Positions 7,811 through 16,954 of a stretch of DNA of 64,000 bases are shown here, in pieces; position 1 is the first letter of the stretch, and each line of letters starts with the position of its first letter. This DNA comes from Flavitalea sp966112615 (lineage in GTDB: Bacteria > Bacteroidota > Bacteroidia > Chitinophagales > Chitinophagaceae). Position numbers and translations under genes: made by a program. Location: the NCBI GenBank assembly GCA_966112615.1, contig CBHWDO010000002.1, forward strand, positions 248,001 through 312,000, given 5' to 3'. The notes beneath the pieces are model-generated. The model worked only from the letters and a program-made list of their open reading frames with translations. It did not search any database and was not told where the DNA came from.

Positions 7811-7843
7811 AATCGGGAATTGAGAAGGGAGAATCGGGAATAA
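7811..7843. repeat. GAATCGGGAAT repeat after apaG
   Basis: Two copies of GAATCGGGAAT separated by TGAGAAGGGA. The complementary words (ATTCCCGATTC, CCATTCCC) occur 80 bp away at 7916-7950 on the other side of the terminator, so the two stretches could pair. Confidence 0.6.
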
Positions 7844-7866
7844 GCAAGTCCTTACATAATAGAATA

Positions 7867-7897
7867 AAAAAGCGCGGACTTGTGATCCGCGCTTTTT
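7867..7897. terminator. Bidirectional intrinsic terminator between apaG and the OPT transporter
   Basis: AAAAAGCGCGGA and its complement TCCGCGCTTTTT flank a 7-base loop. The A-tract/T-tract symmetry allows termination of both convergent genes. Confidence 0.85.
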
Positions 7898-7915
7898 ACA
7901 TATACAGGTTCGTTC

Positions 7916-9988
7916 CTATTCCCCATTCCCTATTCCCGATTCGCCCTTCTTATCTCTCCCCACTCCAATCCTATACAACAAATACCCCATCACCGCAAAC
8001 AACACAACACCCACCAAAAAATATCCGCCTTCACCTAATGCATGCTCAAGGCCGGCTTCCATATTCACACTTGACAGGAAGCTGGATCCACCATCCGTTC
8101 CGGCAAGAAATGCGATCAATACTCCGGCTACCGCACCTCCTGCAACTAATCCTGTTGCAAAAAGATTTCCTTTTCCTAGTTCTTCTTCTTCAGGTGATTC
8201 AACCTTGCCTTTCTTCATATCAACCAAACCTTTGATCGCACCGCCAATAAAGATCGGAAGGGTGGTAGACAATGGCAAATAAGCACCTACAGCAAAGCTT
8301 AAAGCCTTGATACCACAGAGTTCCATCACGATGGCCAAAAACATTCCTACAAATACAAATTGCCAGTCGAGGTTCTGTGATAAAATTCCTTTGATCAGTG
8401 TAGCCATCAGTGTAGCCTGTGGTGCAGGATATTTTTCTGATCCGATCGCATGTGTGATTCCCTGAGATGCCATCTCTGCAGTTGGCTTGTCGAGGAACTT
8501 GATCGTTAAACCAATTACGATACTTGAAACGATCGCACCAACAAATAATGCGATCTGTTGATTCCTTGGAGTTGCTCCAACAATATATCCGCTCTTCAAA
8601 TCCTGCGAAGTGGCACCTGCATTCGCTGCTGCAATACAGATCATTCCTCCCACCACAAGTACTAATGGTTCAAATGCCTGCCCGGTCCAGCCCACACTTA
8701 AGAAGATCAAACTGGTTCCCATCACCGTTGCGATGGTCATACCACTGATCGGGTTATTGGATGATCCGATCAATCCTACAATTCTTGAAGACACTGTTAC
8801 AAACAATGCTCCGAAGATCACTACCAGCACACCGATCAATAATTTTTGCAATACACTGTCGCCAGGCACCTGCGGCAACAAAGTGATCAAAGCAATAAGT
8901 CCTAAACTTCCCAACCCTACAACTTTCATACTGAGATCTCTTTCAGTACGAAGGGTTGTCGTAGCAGTCCCTTCTGCGCCTGCATTTCCTTTGATGGAAG
9001 CTACGCTCGACTTAATACTTTTTACAATGGTAGGAATGGTTTTGATCAGCGTGATGATACCACCTGCTGCTACAGCACCTGCACCGATCTGCCTGATATA
9101 AGCATAATAGATCGCAGATGCCCAGTTAGCAAAATTGTGTGTTGCTGGATCCCAGCCACCCTGTCCGCCAGCATCAGTAATGCTTTTCAGGTAACCAAGT
9201 TTTACCAGTTGCAATGCAATGGTATCAGCAGGGACGATGGTAGACAACAATGGTATCAATACCAGCCAGCTCAATACACCACCCGCAACCAATACACCCG
9301 CAATGCGTGGACCAATGATATAACCCACACCAAGATACTCAGGAGTGATCTCTCCACTAACTCTTGCAGATGGAAAGAATTTATTCATCTTACTGGTTGC
9401 CATATATGGTACTTCAGCAATAAAGTGTAATACTTTTTGAAGGATCGCATAAACAAATGCAACACCCAATCCCCAGAATGCAGTGCGTGCGAAGTCTCCA
9501 CCTTTCTCACCTGCTTTCAAAACATCACCGCAGGCAGTTCCTTCAGGATAAGGGAGATTGCCATGTTCACTTACTATGAGTGCTCTTCTCAAAGGCACCA
9601 TCAGCAAGGTTCCCAGCAATCCACCAACGATTGCAAGAATCAAAATGGTGAGATAGTTAAAATAAGAAGCACTATCAGGAGAAGATAAAAATAGAAATCC
9701 TGGCAGCGTAAACGCAACACCGGCAGCAATACTTTCACCTGCACTTCCTGTAGTCTGAATGATGTTGTTTTCAAGAATGGTGGTCTTCAAAAATCTTCTT
9801 CCCAAAGTAATTGCAATCACTGCAATGGGAATGGAAGCGCTGACTGTCAGACCTGCTTTCAATGCCAGGTAAACTGTTGCAGCGCCGAAGATGATGCCGA
9901 ACAATGCACCTACAAGAATCGATTTAACAGTCAGTTCTTTTACATTCTGATTTGGTGCAATAAAAGGTTGAAATTGTTTTTCACTCAT
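7916..9988 (-). CDS. OPT-family oligopeptide transporter
   Basis: A 690-aa inner-membrane protein with about 16 hydrophobic segments, which fits the OPT family (proton-coupled uptake of peptides). The N-terminus KELTVKSILVGALFGIIFGAATVYLALKAGLT is typical, as are GTACGDVLKAGE and GATPRNQQIALFVGAIVSS. A charged cytoplasmic stretch lies near residues 305-350. The final residues (KKGESGIGNGE) are encoded by the CGGGAAT-type intergenic repeat. It follows the POT transporter gene by 24 bp on the same strand, so the two form a peptide-uptake operon. Confidence 0.93.
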   Translation of the reverse strand: MSEKQFQPFIAPNQNVKELTVKSILVGALFGIIFGAATVYLALKAGLTVSASIPIAVIAITLGRRFLKTTILENNIIQTTGSAGESIAAGVAFTLPGFLFLSSPDSASYFNYLTILILAIVGGLLGTLLMVPLRRALIVSEHGNLPYPEGTACGDVLKAGEKGGDFARTAFWGLGVAFVYAILQKVLHFIAEVPYMATSKMNKFFPSARVSGEITPEYLGVGYIIGPRIAGVLVAGGVLSWLVLIPLLSTIVPADTIALQLVKLGYLKSITDAGGQGGWDPATHNFANWASAIYYAYIRQIGAGAVAAGGIITLIKTIPTIVKSIKSSVASIKGNAGAEGTATTTLRTERDLSMKVVGLGSLGLIALITLLPQVPGDSVLQKLLIGVLVVIFGALFVTVSSRIVGLIGSSNNPISGMTIATVMGTSLIFLSVGWTGQAFEPLVLVVGGMICIAAANAGATSQDLKSGYIVGATPRNQQIALFVGAIVSSIVIGLTIKFLDKPTAEMASQGITHAIGSEKYPAPQATLMATLIKGILSQNLDWQFVFVGMFLAIVMELCGIKALSFAVGAYLPLSTTLPIFIGGAIKGLVDMKKGKVESPEEEELGKGNLFATGLVAGGAVAGVLIAFLAGTDGGSSFLSSVNMEAGLEHALGEGGYFLVGVVLFAVMGYLLYRIGVGRDKKGESGIGNGE

Positions 9989-10012
9989 ATAGTAGTTTTT
10001 CTCAGTGCCGGT

Positions 10013-11728
10013 TTATTTTACGTCGCCCATTTGCTTTTCCATCCAGTAGGTAAGGATGAATAACAATACTGCTGCAATTCCACTCATCACTACGAATACC
10101 ATGAAGAAATCATAGAGGTTGTTGATCGTGAATCCAAGGATATGTGTTGGTCCTTCTCCCGGATACAATGCGCCCAGTGTTCCTCCGAACTTGTTTGCTG
10201 CAGCATTGGAAAGAAACCATACACCCATCAGCAATGAACCGAATCTGGCAGGAGCAAGTTTATTCACCAGTGATAATCCGATCGGTGATACAGACAGTTC
10301 TCCTAAAGTATGTAAGAAGTATAATGCGAATAACCAGAGCATGCTTGCTTTTTGAGCATCGCCTTTCACACCGAATGAAATCACGAGGTAACCTAATCCA
10401 AGAAACAGTAATCCAATAACCTGTTTCTTTGGTGAAGATGGCTCCAGCTTTGCTTTTCCCAACATCATCCAGAAACTCGATGCAAGTGGTGCGAGTAGAA
10501 TGATGAACATACCATTCACACTATTGAACCAGCTGGCCTTTACTTCGGTCAGAACATATGGTGTTCCTATAACATAATGATATACTGCATAGCCAAGTGC
10601 TGAGAGTGCTATCAATCCAAATAAAACCTTCAATTCAGAAGGAATCTGCATCATTCGCTGCAACAAATAATATAATCCTGCTGCAATGGCAAGCACGATC
10701 AATATCATTGTTCCTAATGTGGTGGAAAGACTTACAGACCTGTCTGTATTTCTTTCAGCAAACAATGTAAGTGATGAACCGGCCTGCTCAAATGCTGCCC
10801 AGAAGAAGATCACAAAAAATGCCGAGATAAAGATCACTAACACTCTTCCTCTTTCCTGCCTGGTTAATGAAGAATCAGTAATGATGATTCCGCAAACAGA
10901 TATGGCAGTACTGAAAATGAATGATCCAATGATATCAAGTCCAAATAAAAAATGAAATAGCAGGAACAAGGCAACATCAATTCCGATCCACATCAGCAGG
11001 TTTTTATTGCCGCTCGCTACAGGTGCTGAATCCTGTTTATCATTTATCTTGTTTGGAACAATTCCAATGCCCTGTCCTGATGGATCAAGGACATATTTAT
11101 TCTTTAGCCAGATAAAAGAAAATGTCCCGAAAAGCATTCCTATACAGGCAGCAAGAAATCCCCATTTGAATGAGCCCCGGATAGCTTCTCCTGTTGCATC
11201 ATACTGTTCTCCGAGTCCACCGCAAACCAATGGTGCAATGAATGAACCCAGGTTGATACCCATGTAGAAAATAATGTATGCTGCATCAAGCCTGTTATCG
11301 TTACGGGGATAGAGCTGCCCCACCATCGAAGAGATATTGGGTTTGAAGAAACCATTTCCAAGTATGATGGTACCTAATCCTACCCACATCAAGATATGCG
11401 CAGTGGAAGGTGTTTCATAAAAAGAAGCACTGATGAACATGATGAACTGACCAAGGGCCATCAGAAATCCTCCGGTGATAATGGATCTTCGGTTACCCCA
11501 CAGTCGGTCGGCAAAATATCCTCCGAGTAAGGGGGTTAAGTAAACCAGTCCGGTGAAGCTTCCGTACACGCCATCATTAGCGTAGGCATCACTCATCAAA
11601 AGTCCGTTCGTAACATAGAGCACAAGTATGGCGCGCATTCCGTAGTAACTGAACCTTTCCCACATTTCTGCAAAAAAGAGCACAAAAAGTCCTTTGGGAT
11701 GTCGGGCATCGATTGAAGCTTGATTCAT
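10013..11728 (-). CDS. POT/PTR-family proton-dependent di/tripeptide transporter
   Basis: A 571-aa member of the major facilitator superfamily. Diagnostic words are the ExxERFSYYGMRAILVLY motif in the first helix (FAEMWERFSYYGM, residues 19-31), GGYFADRLWGNRR after helix 2, and the PTR2 signature FYMGINLGSFIAPLVCGGLGE near residue 155. It imports small peptides across the inner membrane using the proton gradient. First gene of a two-gene operon with the OPT transporter. Confidence 0.95.
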   Translation of the reverse strand: MNQASIDARHPKGLFVLFFAEMWERFSYYGMRAILVLYVTNGLLMSDAYANDGVYGSFTGLVYLTPLLGGYFADRLWGNRRSIITGGFLMALGQFIMFISASFYETPSTAHILMWVGLGTIILGNGFFKPNISSMVGQLYPRNDNRLDAAYIIFYMGINLGSFIAPLVCGGLGEQYDATGEAIRGSFKWGFLAACIGMLFGTFSFIWLKNKYVLDPSGQGIGIVPNKINDKQDSAPVASGNKNLLMWIGIDVALFLLFHFLFGLDIIGSFIFSTAISVCGIIITDSSLTRQERGRVLVIFISAFFVIFFWAAFEQAGSSLTLFAERNTDRSVSLSTTLGTMILIVLAIAAGLYYLLQRMMQIPSELKVLFGLIALSALGYAVYHYVIGTPYVLTEVKASWFNSVNGMFIILLAPLASSFWMMLGKAKLEPSSPKKQVIGLLFLGLGYLVISFGVKGDAQKASMLWLFALYFLHTLGELSVSPIGLSLVNKLAPARFGSLLMGVWFLSNAAANKFGGTLGALYPGEGPTHILGFTINNLYDFFMVFVVMSGIAAVLLFILTYWMEKQMGDVK

Positions 11729-11862
11729 CGGGATTAATTAAACTAACAAGTGTTTGACCGCCTAAAATAGGAATAAAATCATTACTCGGTTGATCAGTAT
11801 GATTTTTAAAATTGGTTAATCCGGCATGGATTGCCGAAATTCGCGGCCGATAACAACAGCTT

Positions 11863-13143
11863 ATGAATATTCTTTTACTTGGTTCAGGCGGTCGTGAACA
11901 TGCAATTGCCTGGAAGCTTTCTCAAAGTTCTAAACTCACCAGATTGTATATCGCTCCGGGAAATGCGGGAACTGCATTGTGCGGGGAAAATGTTCAGATC
12001 TCTGCAACTGATTTTCCTTCTGTAGCGGAATTTGTGCTGGATTATAAGATCGATATGGTGGTGGTTGGACCAGAGGAGCCTCTGGTAAAAGGGATCGTGG
12101 ATTTCTTTTTGAATGATGACAAATTAAAACAGATTCCTGTGATTGGCCCTTCTGCGGAAGGCGCTCAACTGGAAGGAAGCAAAGCATTTTCAAAGAGATT
12201 CATGGGTCGTCACAATATTCCCACTGCAGCATACCAGGAATTTACTGCTGATAATGTTGAAGAAGGAGTGGAGTACCTGCAGCAGCATGATCTTCCGATC
12301 GTATTGAAAGCGGATGGACTGGCAGCCGGAAAAGGAGTGCTGATCTGCACTTCAAAGGATGAAGCTATTGCTGAATTCAGGGAGATGATCCTCCAAAGCA
12401 AGTTCGGTGATGCAAGTAAAAAAGTTGTTGTTGAGCAATTTTTGGATGGAATAGAGCTGAGTGTATTCGCACTGACTGATGGAAAGAATTATGTGTTATT
12501 ACCTGAAGCTAAAGACTATAAAAGAATTGGAGAGGGTGATACCGGGAATAATACCGGTGGAATGGGTGCTGTGAGCCCTGTACCTTTTGCTGATGCTGAT
12601 TTCATGCAGAAAGTGGAAGAGCGGATCGTAAAACCAACCGTGGAGGGACTGCATAAAGAATCGATCGACTATAAAGGATTTATCTTTTTTGGTTTGATCA
12701 AAGTGAATGGAGAACCGATGGTGATCGAATACAATTGCCGTATGGGAGATCCGGAAACAGAAGTAGTGATGCCCCGGTTGAAGAATGACCTGGTAGACCT
12801 GTTTGCAGCCACTGCAGCAGGAAAGCTGGATGAAGTTAAGATCGAGCACGATCCACGCATGGCCTGCACGGTAATGGCGGTGAGTGGCGGTTATCCGGGT
12901 GATTATAAAAAAGGATTTTCCATTTCAGGTTTAGATCAACAGGTTGAAGGAAGCATGATCTTTCATGCCGGAACTGCTGCTAAAGATGATTCAGTTATAA
13001 CCAGTGGTGGAAGGGTTTTGTGTGTTACTTCCTACGGTTCTTCGGTAAAAGATTGTGTGTCTCAATCTCGTAAAGTGCTGAAGGGGATTGAGTTTGAGGG
13101 GATGTATTACAGAAGGGATATTGGGTATGAGTTCGCGCGCTGA
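11863..13143 (+). CDS. purD: Phosphoribosylamine-glycine ligase
   Basis: GAR synthetase: ATP-dependent joining of phosphoribosylamine and glycine in purine synthesis. 426 aa, full length. The N domain begins MNILLLGSGGREHAIAWKL, followed by GPEEPLVKGIVD, the ATP-grasp region GSKAFSKRFMGRHNIPTA and KADGLAAGKGVLIC, the metal-binding EYNCRMGDPETEVVMPRL (about residues 288-305) and a C-terminal domain. The stop codon falls directly against a large hairpin-repeat cluster. Confidence 0.97.
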   Translation: MNILLLGSGGREHAIAWKLSQSSKLTRLYIAPGNAGTALCGENVQISATDFPSVAEFVLDYKIDMVVVGPEEPLVKGIVDFFLNDDKLKQIPVIGPSAEGAQLEGSKAFSKRFMGRHNIPTAAYQEFTADNVEEGVEYLQQHDLPIVLKADGLAAGKGVLICTSKDEAIAEFREMILQSKFGDASKKVVVEQFLDGIELSVFALTDGKNYVLLPEAKDYKRIGEGDTGNNTGGMGAVSPVPFADADFMQKVEERIVKPTVEGLHKESIDYKGFIFFGLIKVNGEPMVIEYNCRMGDPETEVVMPRLKNDLVDLFAATAAGKLDEVKIEHDPRMACTVMAVSGGYPGDYKKGFSISGLDQQVEGSMIFHAGTAAKDDSVITSGGRVLCVTSYGSSVKDCVSQSRKVLKGIEFEGMYYRRDIGYEFAR

Positions 13144-13302
13144 CCAGCGCGATAGCGCTGGGCTGAACGCACAGCGCTGAACAAACAGCGCAGCTGTTTG
13201 GGCTGAGCTGATCTCCCGTTCAGCCCAAATGCCTTTGGCATTTCTTCAGCCCGGTCCGTTCAGCCCAACCGCTACACGGTTGGTCAGCCCGGTAGCCCGG
13301 GA
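13144..13302. repeat. Cluster of four hairpins with GGGCTGAAC/GTTCAGCCC flanks
   Basis: Starts at the base after the purD stop codon. Hairpins are CCAGCGC-GATA-GCGCTGG (13144-13161), CAAACAGC-GCA-GCTGTTTG (13182-13200), AAATGCC-TTT-GGCATTT (13227-13243) and CCAACCG-CTACA-CGGTTGG (13265-13283). Stem sequences differ, but the flanking word is constant: GGGCTGAAC in the left half, GTTCAGCCC in the right half, so the whole block is itself inverted. It ends at the tryptophan dioxygenase promoter. Confidence 0.8.
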
Positions 13303-13307
13303 ATTCC

Positions 13308-13315
13308 TATCTTTC
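13308..13315 (+). promoter_or_regulatory. -7 element of the tryptophan dioxygenase gene (leaderless mRNA likely)
   Basis: TATCTTTC ends 4 bp before the ATG at 13320. It matches TAnnTTTG with one change. No room is left for an untranslated leader. Confidence 0.55.
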
Positions 13316-13319
13316 CCCC

Positions 13320-14321
13320 ATGATCAACTACAGCGATTACCTGCAACTTGCCACCATACTGAATGCACAGCATACGGAGAGTGAAAAGCTCCGGCTTCCA
13401 GCACATGATGAAACCCTCTTCATCATCATTCACCAGGCATATGAACTCTGGTTCAAGCAGCTGCTCCATGAAACCGAATCCATCGCAGTAATCCTCGATA
13501 AACCTTCCCTGAACGATAATTCTCCGGAGTTGCAAACTGTTGTTCACCGACTTTCCAGGATGTCGACCATCCTCAAGGTGCTGGTACACCAGATCGATAT
13601 CATGGAAACCATGACACCAATGGATTTCCTTGATTTCCGCGATATGCTAAGGCCGGCATCAGGATTCCAGAGCTGGCAGTTCAAAATGCTGGAAGCAAGA
13701 CTGGGATTGAAATTCAGCCAGCGCCACGGACAGGAATACTATACTTCCCAATTAACTCCCGAACATATTCAACTCATTAAAGAAGCTGAATCGAAGCCAA
13801 CCATTCTAGAATTAGTCAACACCTGGCTCAACAGGATGCCATTTGTTCAACAACAAACTGAATCATTTCATCCTGATAGTTTCTGGAAAGAATATCGTGA
13901 TGCATATGCTGCTTCTCTTTCCGAAGCAGAACAAAAGAACCTGGACCAATTCGATCAGTATTTTTTTAAAGAAGAGACCGAAGGTTCGGCCTTGACCCTC
14001 AAAGCCAGGAGGGCAGCGCATTTCATCATGTTGTATCGCGGGTATCCATTACTGCATCTTCCGTATGAACTTATCAGTTACCTGCTGGAGATCGACGAGC
14101 AATTAAGCATCTGGAGATACCGGCACATGAGCATGGTACAAAGAATGATCGGATCAAGAGTGGGAACCGGTGGAAGCAGCGGAAAAGATTATCTCGCTGG
14201 CGCAGTTCAGAAACATTCAATATTCGGAGAGTTCTCCAGGCTGACCAGCTTCCTGCTGAACAGGAGAAATATTCCAACATTACCTCCGGCAATGGAAAAA
14301 TATCTCGGCTTTTACTCCTGA
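13320..14321 (+). CDS. kynA: Tryptophan 2,3-dioxygenase
   Basis: Haem enzyme opening the indole ring of L-tryptophan to N-formylkynurenine, the first step of the kynurenine route. 333 aa. Family landmarks: DETLFIIIHQAYELWFKQLLHE (the His and Tyr line the haem pocket), FRDMLRPASGFQSWQFKMLEARLG and the C-terminal WRYRHMSMVQRMIGSRVGTGGSSGKDYL, which carries the proximal His. No other kynurenine-pathway gene is adjacent. The enzyme could also feed quinolinate to NadC for NAD synthesis; that link is inference. Confidence 0.95.
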   Translation: MINYSDYLQLATILNAQHTESEKLRLPAHDETLFIIIHQAYELWFKQLLHETESIAVILDKPSLNDNSPELQTVVHRLSRMSTILKVLVHQIDIMETMTPMDFLDFRDMLRPASGFQSWQFKMLEARLGLKFSQRHGQEYYTSQLTPEHIQLIKEAESKPTILELVNTWLNRMPFVQQQTESFHPDSFWKEYRDAYAASLSEAEQKNLDQFDQYFFKEETEGSALTLKARRAAHFIMLYRGYPLLHLPYELISYLLEIDEQLSIWRYRHMSMVQRMIGSRVGTGGSSGKDYLAGAVQKHSIFGEFSRLTSFLLNRRNIPTLPPAMEKYLGFYS

Positions 14322-14490
14322 TTTTATACTATTCCAACTGAATTTCCGTTGAACTCAAAATTTGGTAAGATTTTGGTGATAAGGCGCTGTGGAAAAAATG
14401 CTTACAAGTCAGATCATTGACTTTTGTAGTTCCGATTATTTACTTCAATTTTGCCAGCATTAGTTATAAATTCTAACCTTTCAACATACA

Positions 14491-15516
14491 ATGGGATTAT
14501 TCAATTTTCTAACCCAGGAAATCGCGATGGATCTGGGCACGGCCAATACCCTGATCATACATAATGATGAGATAGTGGTAAATGAGCCGAGTATTGTGGC
14601 GCTCGACAGGAATAATCCTAAGAATGTACTTGCAGTGGGTAAGCGTGCATTGATGATGCACGAGAAGACTCACGAAAGTATCCGCACGGTTCGTCCGCTG
14701 AAAGACGGTGTGATCGCCGATTTCAACGCTGCCGAACTGATGATCAGGGAAATGATCAAGATGATCTATCCCAAGAAACCTTTGTTTCCACCAAGCTGGA
14801 GAATGATGATCTGTATTCCTTCTTCTATCACAGAAGTAGAGAAGCGTGCAGTTCGTGACTCTGCAGAACAGGCAGGAGCGAAGGAAGTTTATCTCTTACA
14901 TGAACCTATGGCTGCAGCACTCGGTATCGGTATCGATGTTGAAGAGCCTGTTGGTAATATGATCATCGATATCGGGGGTGGTACTACCGGTATTACCGTG
15001 ATCGCCCTTGCAGGTATCGTGTGTGATCAGTCGATCCGTATTGCGGGCGACGAATTCACTGCTGATATCATGGAAGCACTTCGCCGTTATCACTCACTGC
15101 TTATTGGTGAAAGAACTGCCGAACAGATAAAGATCAACATCGGTGCTGCGATGAAGGACCTCGACAATCCACCGGATGATATGCCAGTGAATGGTCGTGA
15201 CCTTGTTACCGGTATCCCGAAGCAGATCATGGTAAGTTACCAGGAAGTTGCTGAAGCACTTGATAAGAGCATCTTCAAGATCGAAGAAGCGATCCTCAAA
15301 GCTTTGGAAATGACTCCTCCGGAACTTGCTGGAGATATCTACAGGAGAGGTTTGTACCTCACCGGTGGTGGTGCATTGCTTCGTGGTCTCGACAAGCGTT
15401 TGAGCCAGAAGATCAAGCTTCCTGTTCATGTAGCCGATGATCCGCTGAAGAGCGTGGTACGCGGAACAGGTTTAGCCCTCAAGCACTACGATCGCTATCC
15501 ATTTGTCATGCGTTAA
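14491..15516 (+). CDS. mreB: Rod shape-determining protein MreB
   Basis: Actin-like ATPase that forms membrane-associated filaments organising lateral wall synthesis. 341 aa, starting MGLFNFLTQEIAMDLGTANTLI (phosphate-1 motif DLGTANTL), then GKRALMM, PSSITEVEKRAV, the phosphate-2 motif IDIGGGTTGITVIAL (about residue 155) and TGGGALLRGLD. It begins a five-gene cell-shape operon mreB-mreC-mreD-mrdA-rodA. Confidence 0.98.
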   Translation: MGLFNFLTQEIAMDLGTANTLIIHNDEIVVNEPSIVALDRNNPKNVLAVGKRALMMHEKTHESIRTVRPLKDGVIADFNAAELMIREMIKMIYPKKPLFPPSWRMMICIPSSITEVEKRAVRDSAEQAGAKEVYLLHEPMAAALGIGIDVEEPVGNMIIDIGGGTTGITVIALAGIVCDQSIRIAGDEFTADIMEALRRYHSLLIGERTAEQIKINIGAAMKDLDNPPDDMPVNGRDLVTGIPKQIMVSYQEVAEALDKSIFKIEEAILKALEMTPPELAGDIYRRGLYLTGGGALLRGLDKRLSQKIKLPVHVADDPLKSVVRGTGLALKHYDRYPFVMR

Positions 15517-15538
15517 TGATTTAAATCTCTAATCCAAG

Positions 15539-16393
15539 GTGCGAAACATTTTTCTCTTCATCAGAAGGTATTTCAACTTTTTGTTCTTCCTGGTGCTGGA
15601 GATCATTGCGCTGTTGTTTCTTTTCCGGTTCAATAAATTTCATGAAGCAGCCTTTATGGGCGTTGCCAATGAGATCACCGGGAGGGTTTCCGCAAGGTAT
15701 ACCAACATTGAATATTATTTCCACCTGAAGAAGGAAAATGAATCACTCACTAAAATGAATGTGAACCTGCTGAACCAGGTTCCATCCAATTTCCAGGCGC
15801 CAGATACTGCACAGCGATTGGTGAAGGATACAATTGCCTATGATACTTTAGGAAAATACAGGAGATTTCTCTGGCGCGATGCAAGAGTGGTTTCCAATTC
15901 CATTTCATTGCAGAATAATTATATCACCATACATCGTGGAGAAAACCAGGGTGTCAGGAAAGATATGGGTGTGATCAGTGCAAACGGGATTGTAGGAACA
16001 GTAGTGAACACCAGCGAAAATTTTGCTGTGGTGATGAGTTTGCTTCATCGCCAAAGCAGCGTGAGCGCTAAGTTGAAGAAGACAGGTGAAGTTGGAAAAG
16101 TATCCTGGGATGGAACGAGTACGATCTCTCTTACACTGACCAATATTCCCAAGAGTGCAAAAGTTGCAAAAGGCGATTCCATAGTAACAAGCGGATATTC
16201 ATTGAGATTCCCTGAAGGGATCATGGTAGGAACTGTGCAAGAGATCAGCTCGGATAAGGCAAGTAATTTTTATACGATGAAGATCAGACCTGCAACGAAT
16301 TTCTATAATGTCAGCAATGTTTTCGTGGTAGAGAATCTTCAGAAAGAAGAACAGAAAAAACTGGAGGAGGCGACCCGTTCAAACAATGAATAA
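15539..16393 (+). CDS. mreC: Rod shape-determining protein MreC
   Basis: 284 aa with a GTG start. One transmembrane helix near residues 9-30, then a coiled-coil (HLKKENESLTKMNVNLLNQV, residues about 60-80) and the periplasmic beta-barrel domain with the family words NGIVGTV, SVSAKLKKTGEVGKVSWDG and PEGIMVGTV. MreC bridges MreB, MreD and the elongasome PBP2. Its end overlaps the mreD start by 8 bp. Confidence 0.93.
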   Translation: MRNIFLFIRRYFNFLFFLVLEIIALLFLFRFNKFHEAAFMGVANEITGRVSARYTNIEYYFHLKKENESLTKMNVNLLNQVPSNFQAPDTAQRLVKDTIAYDTLGKYRRFLWRDARVVSNSISLQNNYITIHRGENQGVRKDMGVISANGIVGTVVNTSENFAVVMSLLHRQSSVSAKLKKTGEVGKVSWDGTSTISLTLTNIPKSAKVAKGDSIVTSGYSLRFPEGIMVGTVQEISSDKASNFYTMKIRPATNFYNVSNVFVVENLQKEEQKKLEEATRSNNE

Positions 16394-16919
16394 ACTCTTC
16401 AAACATATCATCAGGTATATTCTGTTCATACTGGTGCAGGTATTTGTACTTTTTCAAATTCCACCATTGCACCAGTTCATTGTTCCATACCTGTACTTCC
16501 TGTTCATATTGTGGCTGCCTTTTAATACACCCAGGCTGGGACTGACTTTCGTTGGATTCATTTTCGGGTTGACACTTGACTATTTTACCAAGACTCCAGG
16601 ATTGCATGCAGCTCCCTGTACTTTGATTGCATACCTACGGCCTTTCCTCATCAATATTCTCATCAGGCAGGAAGGTGCTGAACTGAATTTCCGTTCTCCA
16701 TCTATTTCAAGCATGGGACTTGCACCTTATGCAACTTATGTGTTATTGCTTGCGTTGATACATAACATTGTGCTGGTATTTCTTGAATTTTTACAGGTGG
16801 GATCATTCCTGTATTTTATCGGTAAAATTCTTGGAACAACAGGTATCAGTATTGTTCTGATCGCGTTGACAGAACTTGTTTTCTACAGGAAAGATAAATT
16901 CAGAACCAACGCAGTTTAA
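16386..16919 (+). CDS. mreD: Rod shape-determining protein MreD
   Basis: A 177-aa very hydrophobic inner-membrane protein with about five helices, the usual length for MreD. Recognised by position between mreC and mrdA and by the FGLTLDYFTKTPGLHAAPCTLIAYLRP segment typical of Bacteroidota MreD. Overlaps mreC by 8 bp, suggesting translational coupling. Confidence 0.88.
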   Translation: MNKLFKHIIRYILFILVQVFVLFQIPPLHQFIVPYLYFLFILWLPFNTPRLGLTFVGFIFGLTLDYFTKTPGLHAAPCTLIAYLRPFLINILIRQEGAELNFRSPSISSMGLAPYATYVLLLALIHNIVLVFLEFLQVGSFLYFIGKILGTTGISIVLIALTELVFYRKDKFRTNAV

Positions 16920-16954
16920 TCGCTGCAAAATAAAGCCAACCTTTTTAAAGGGCT

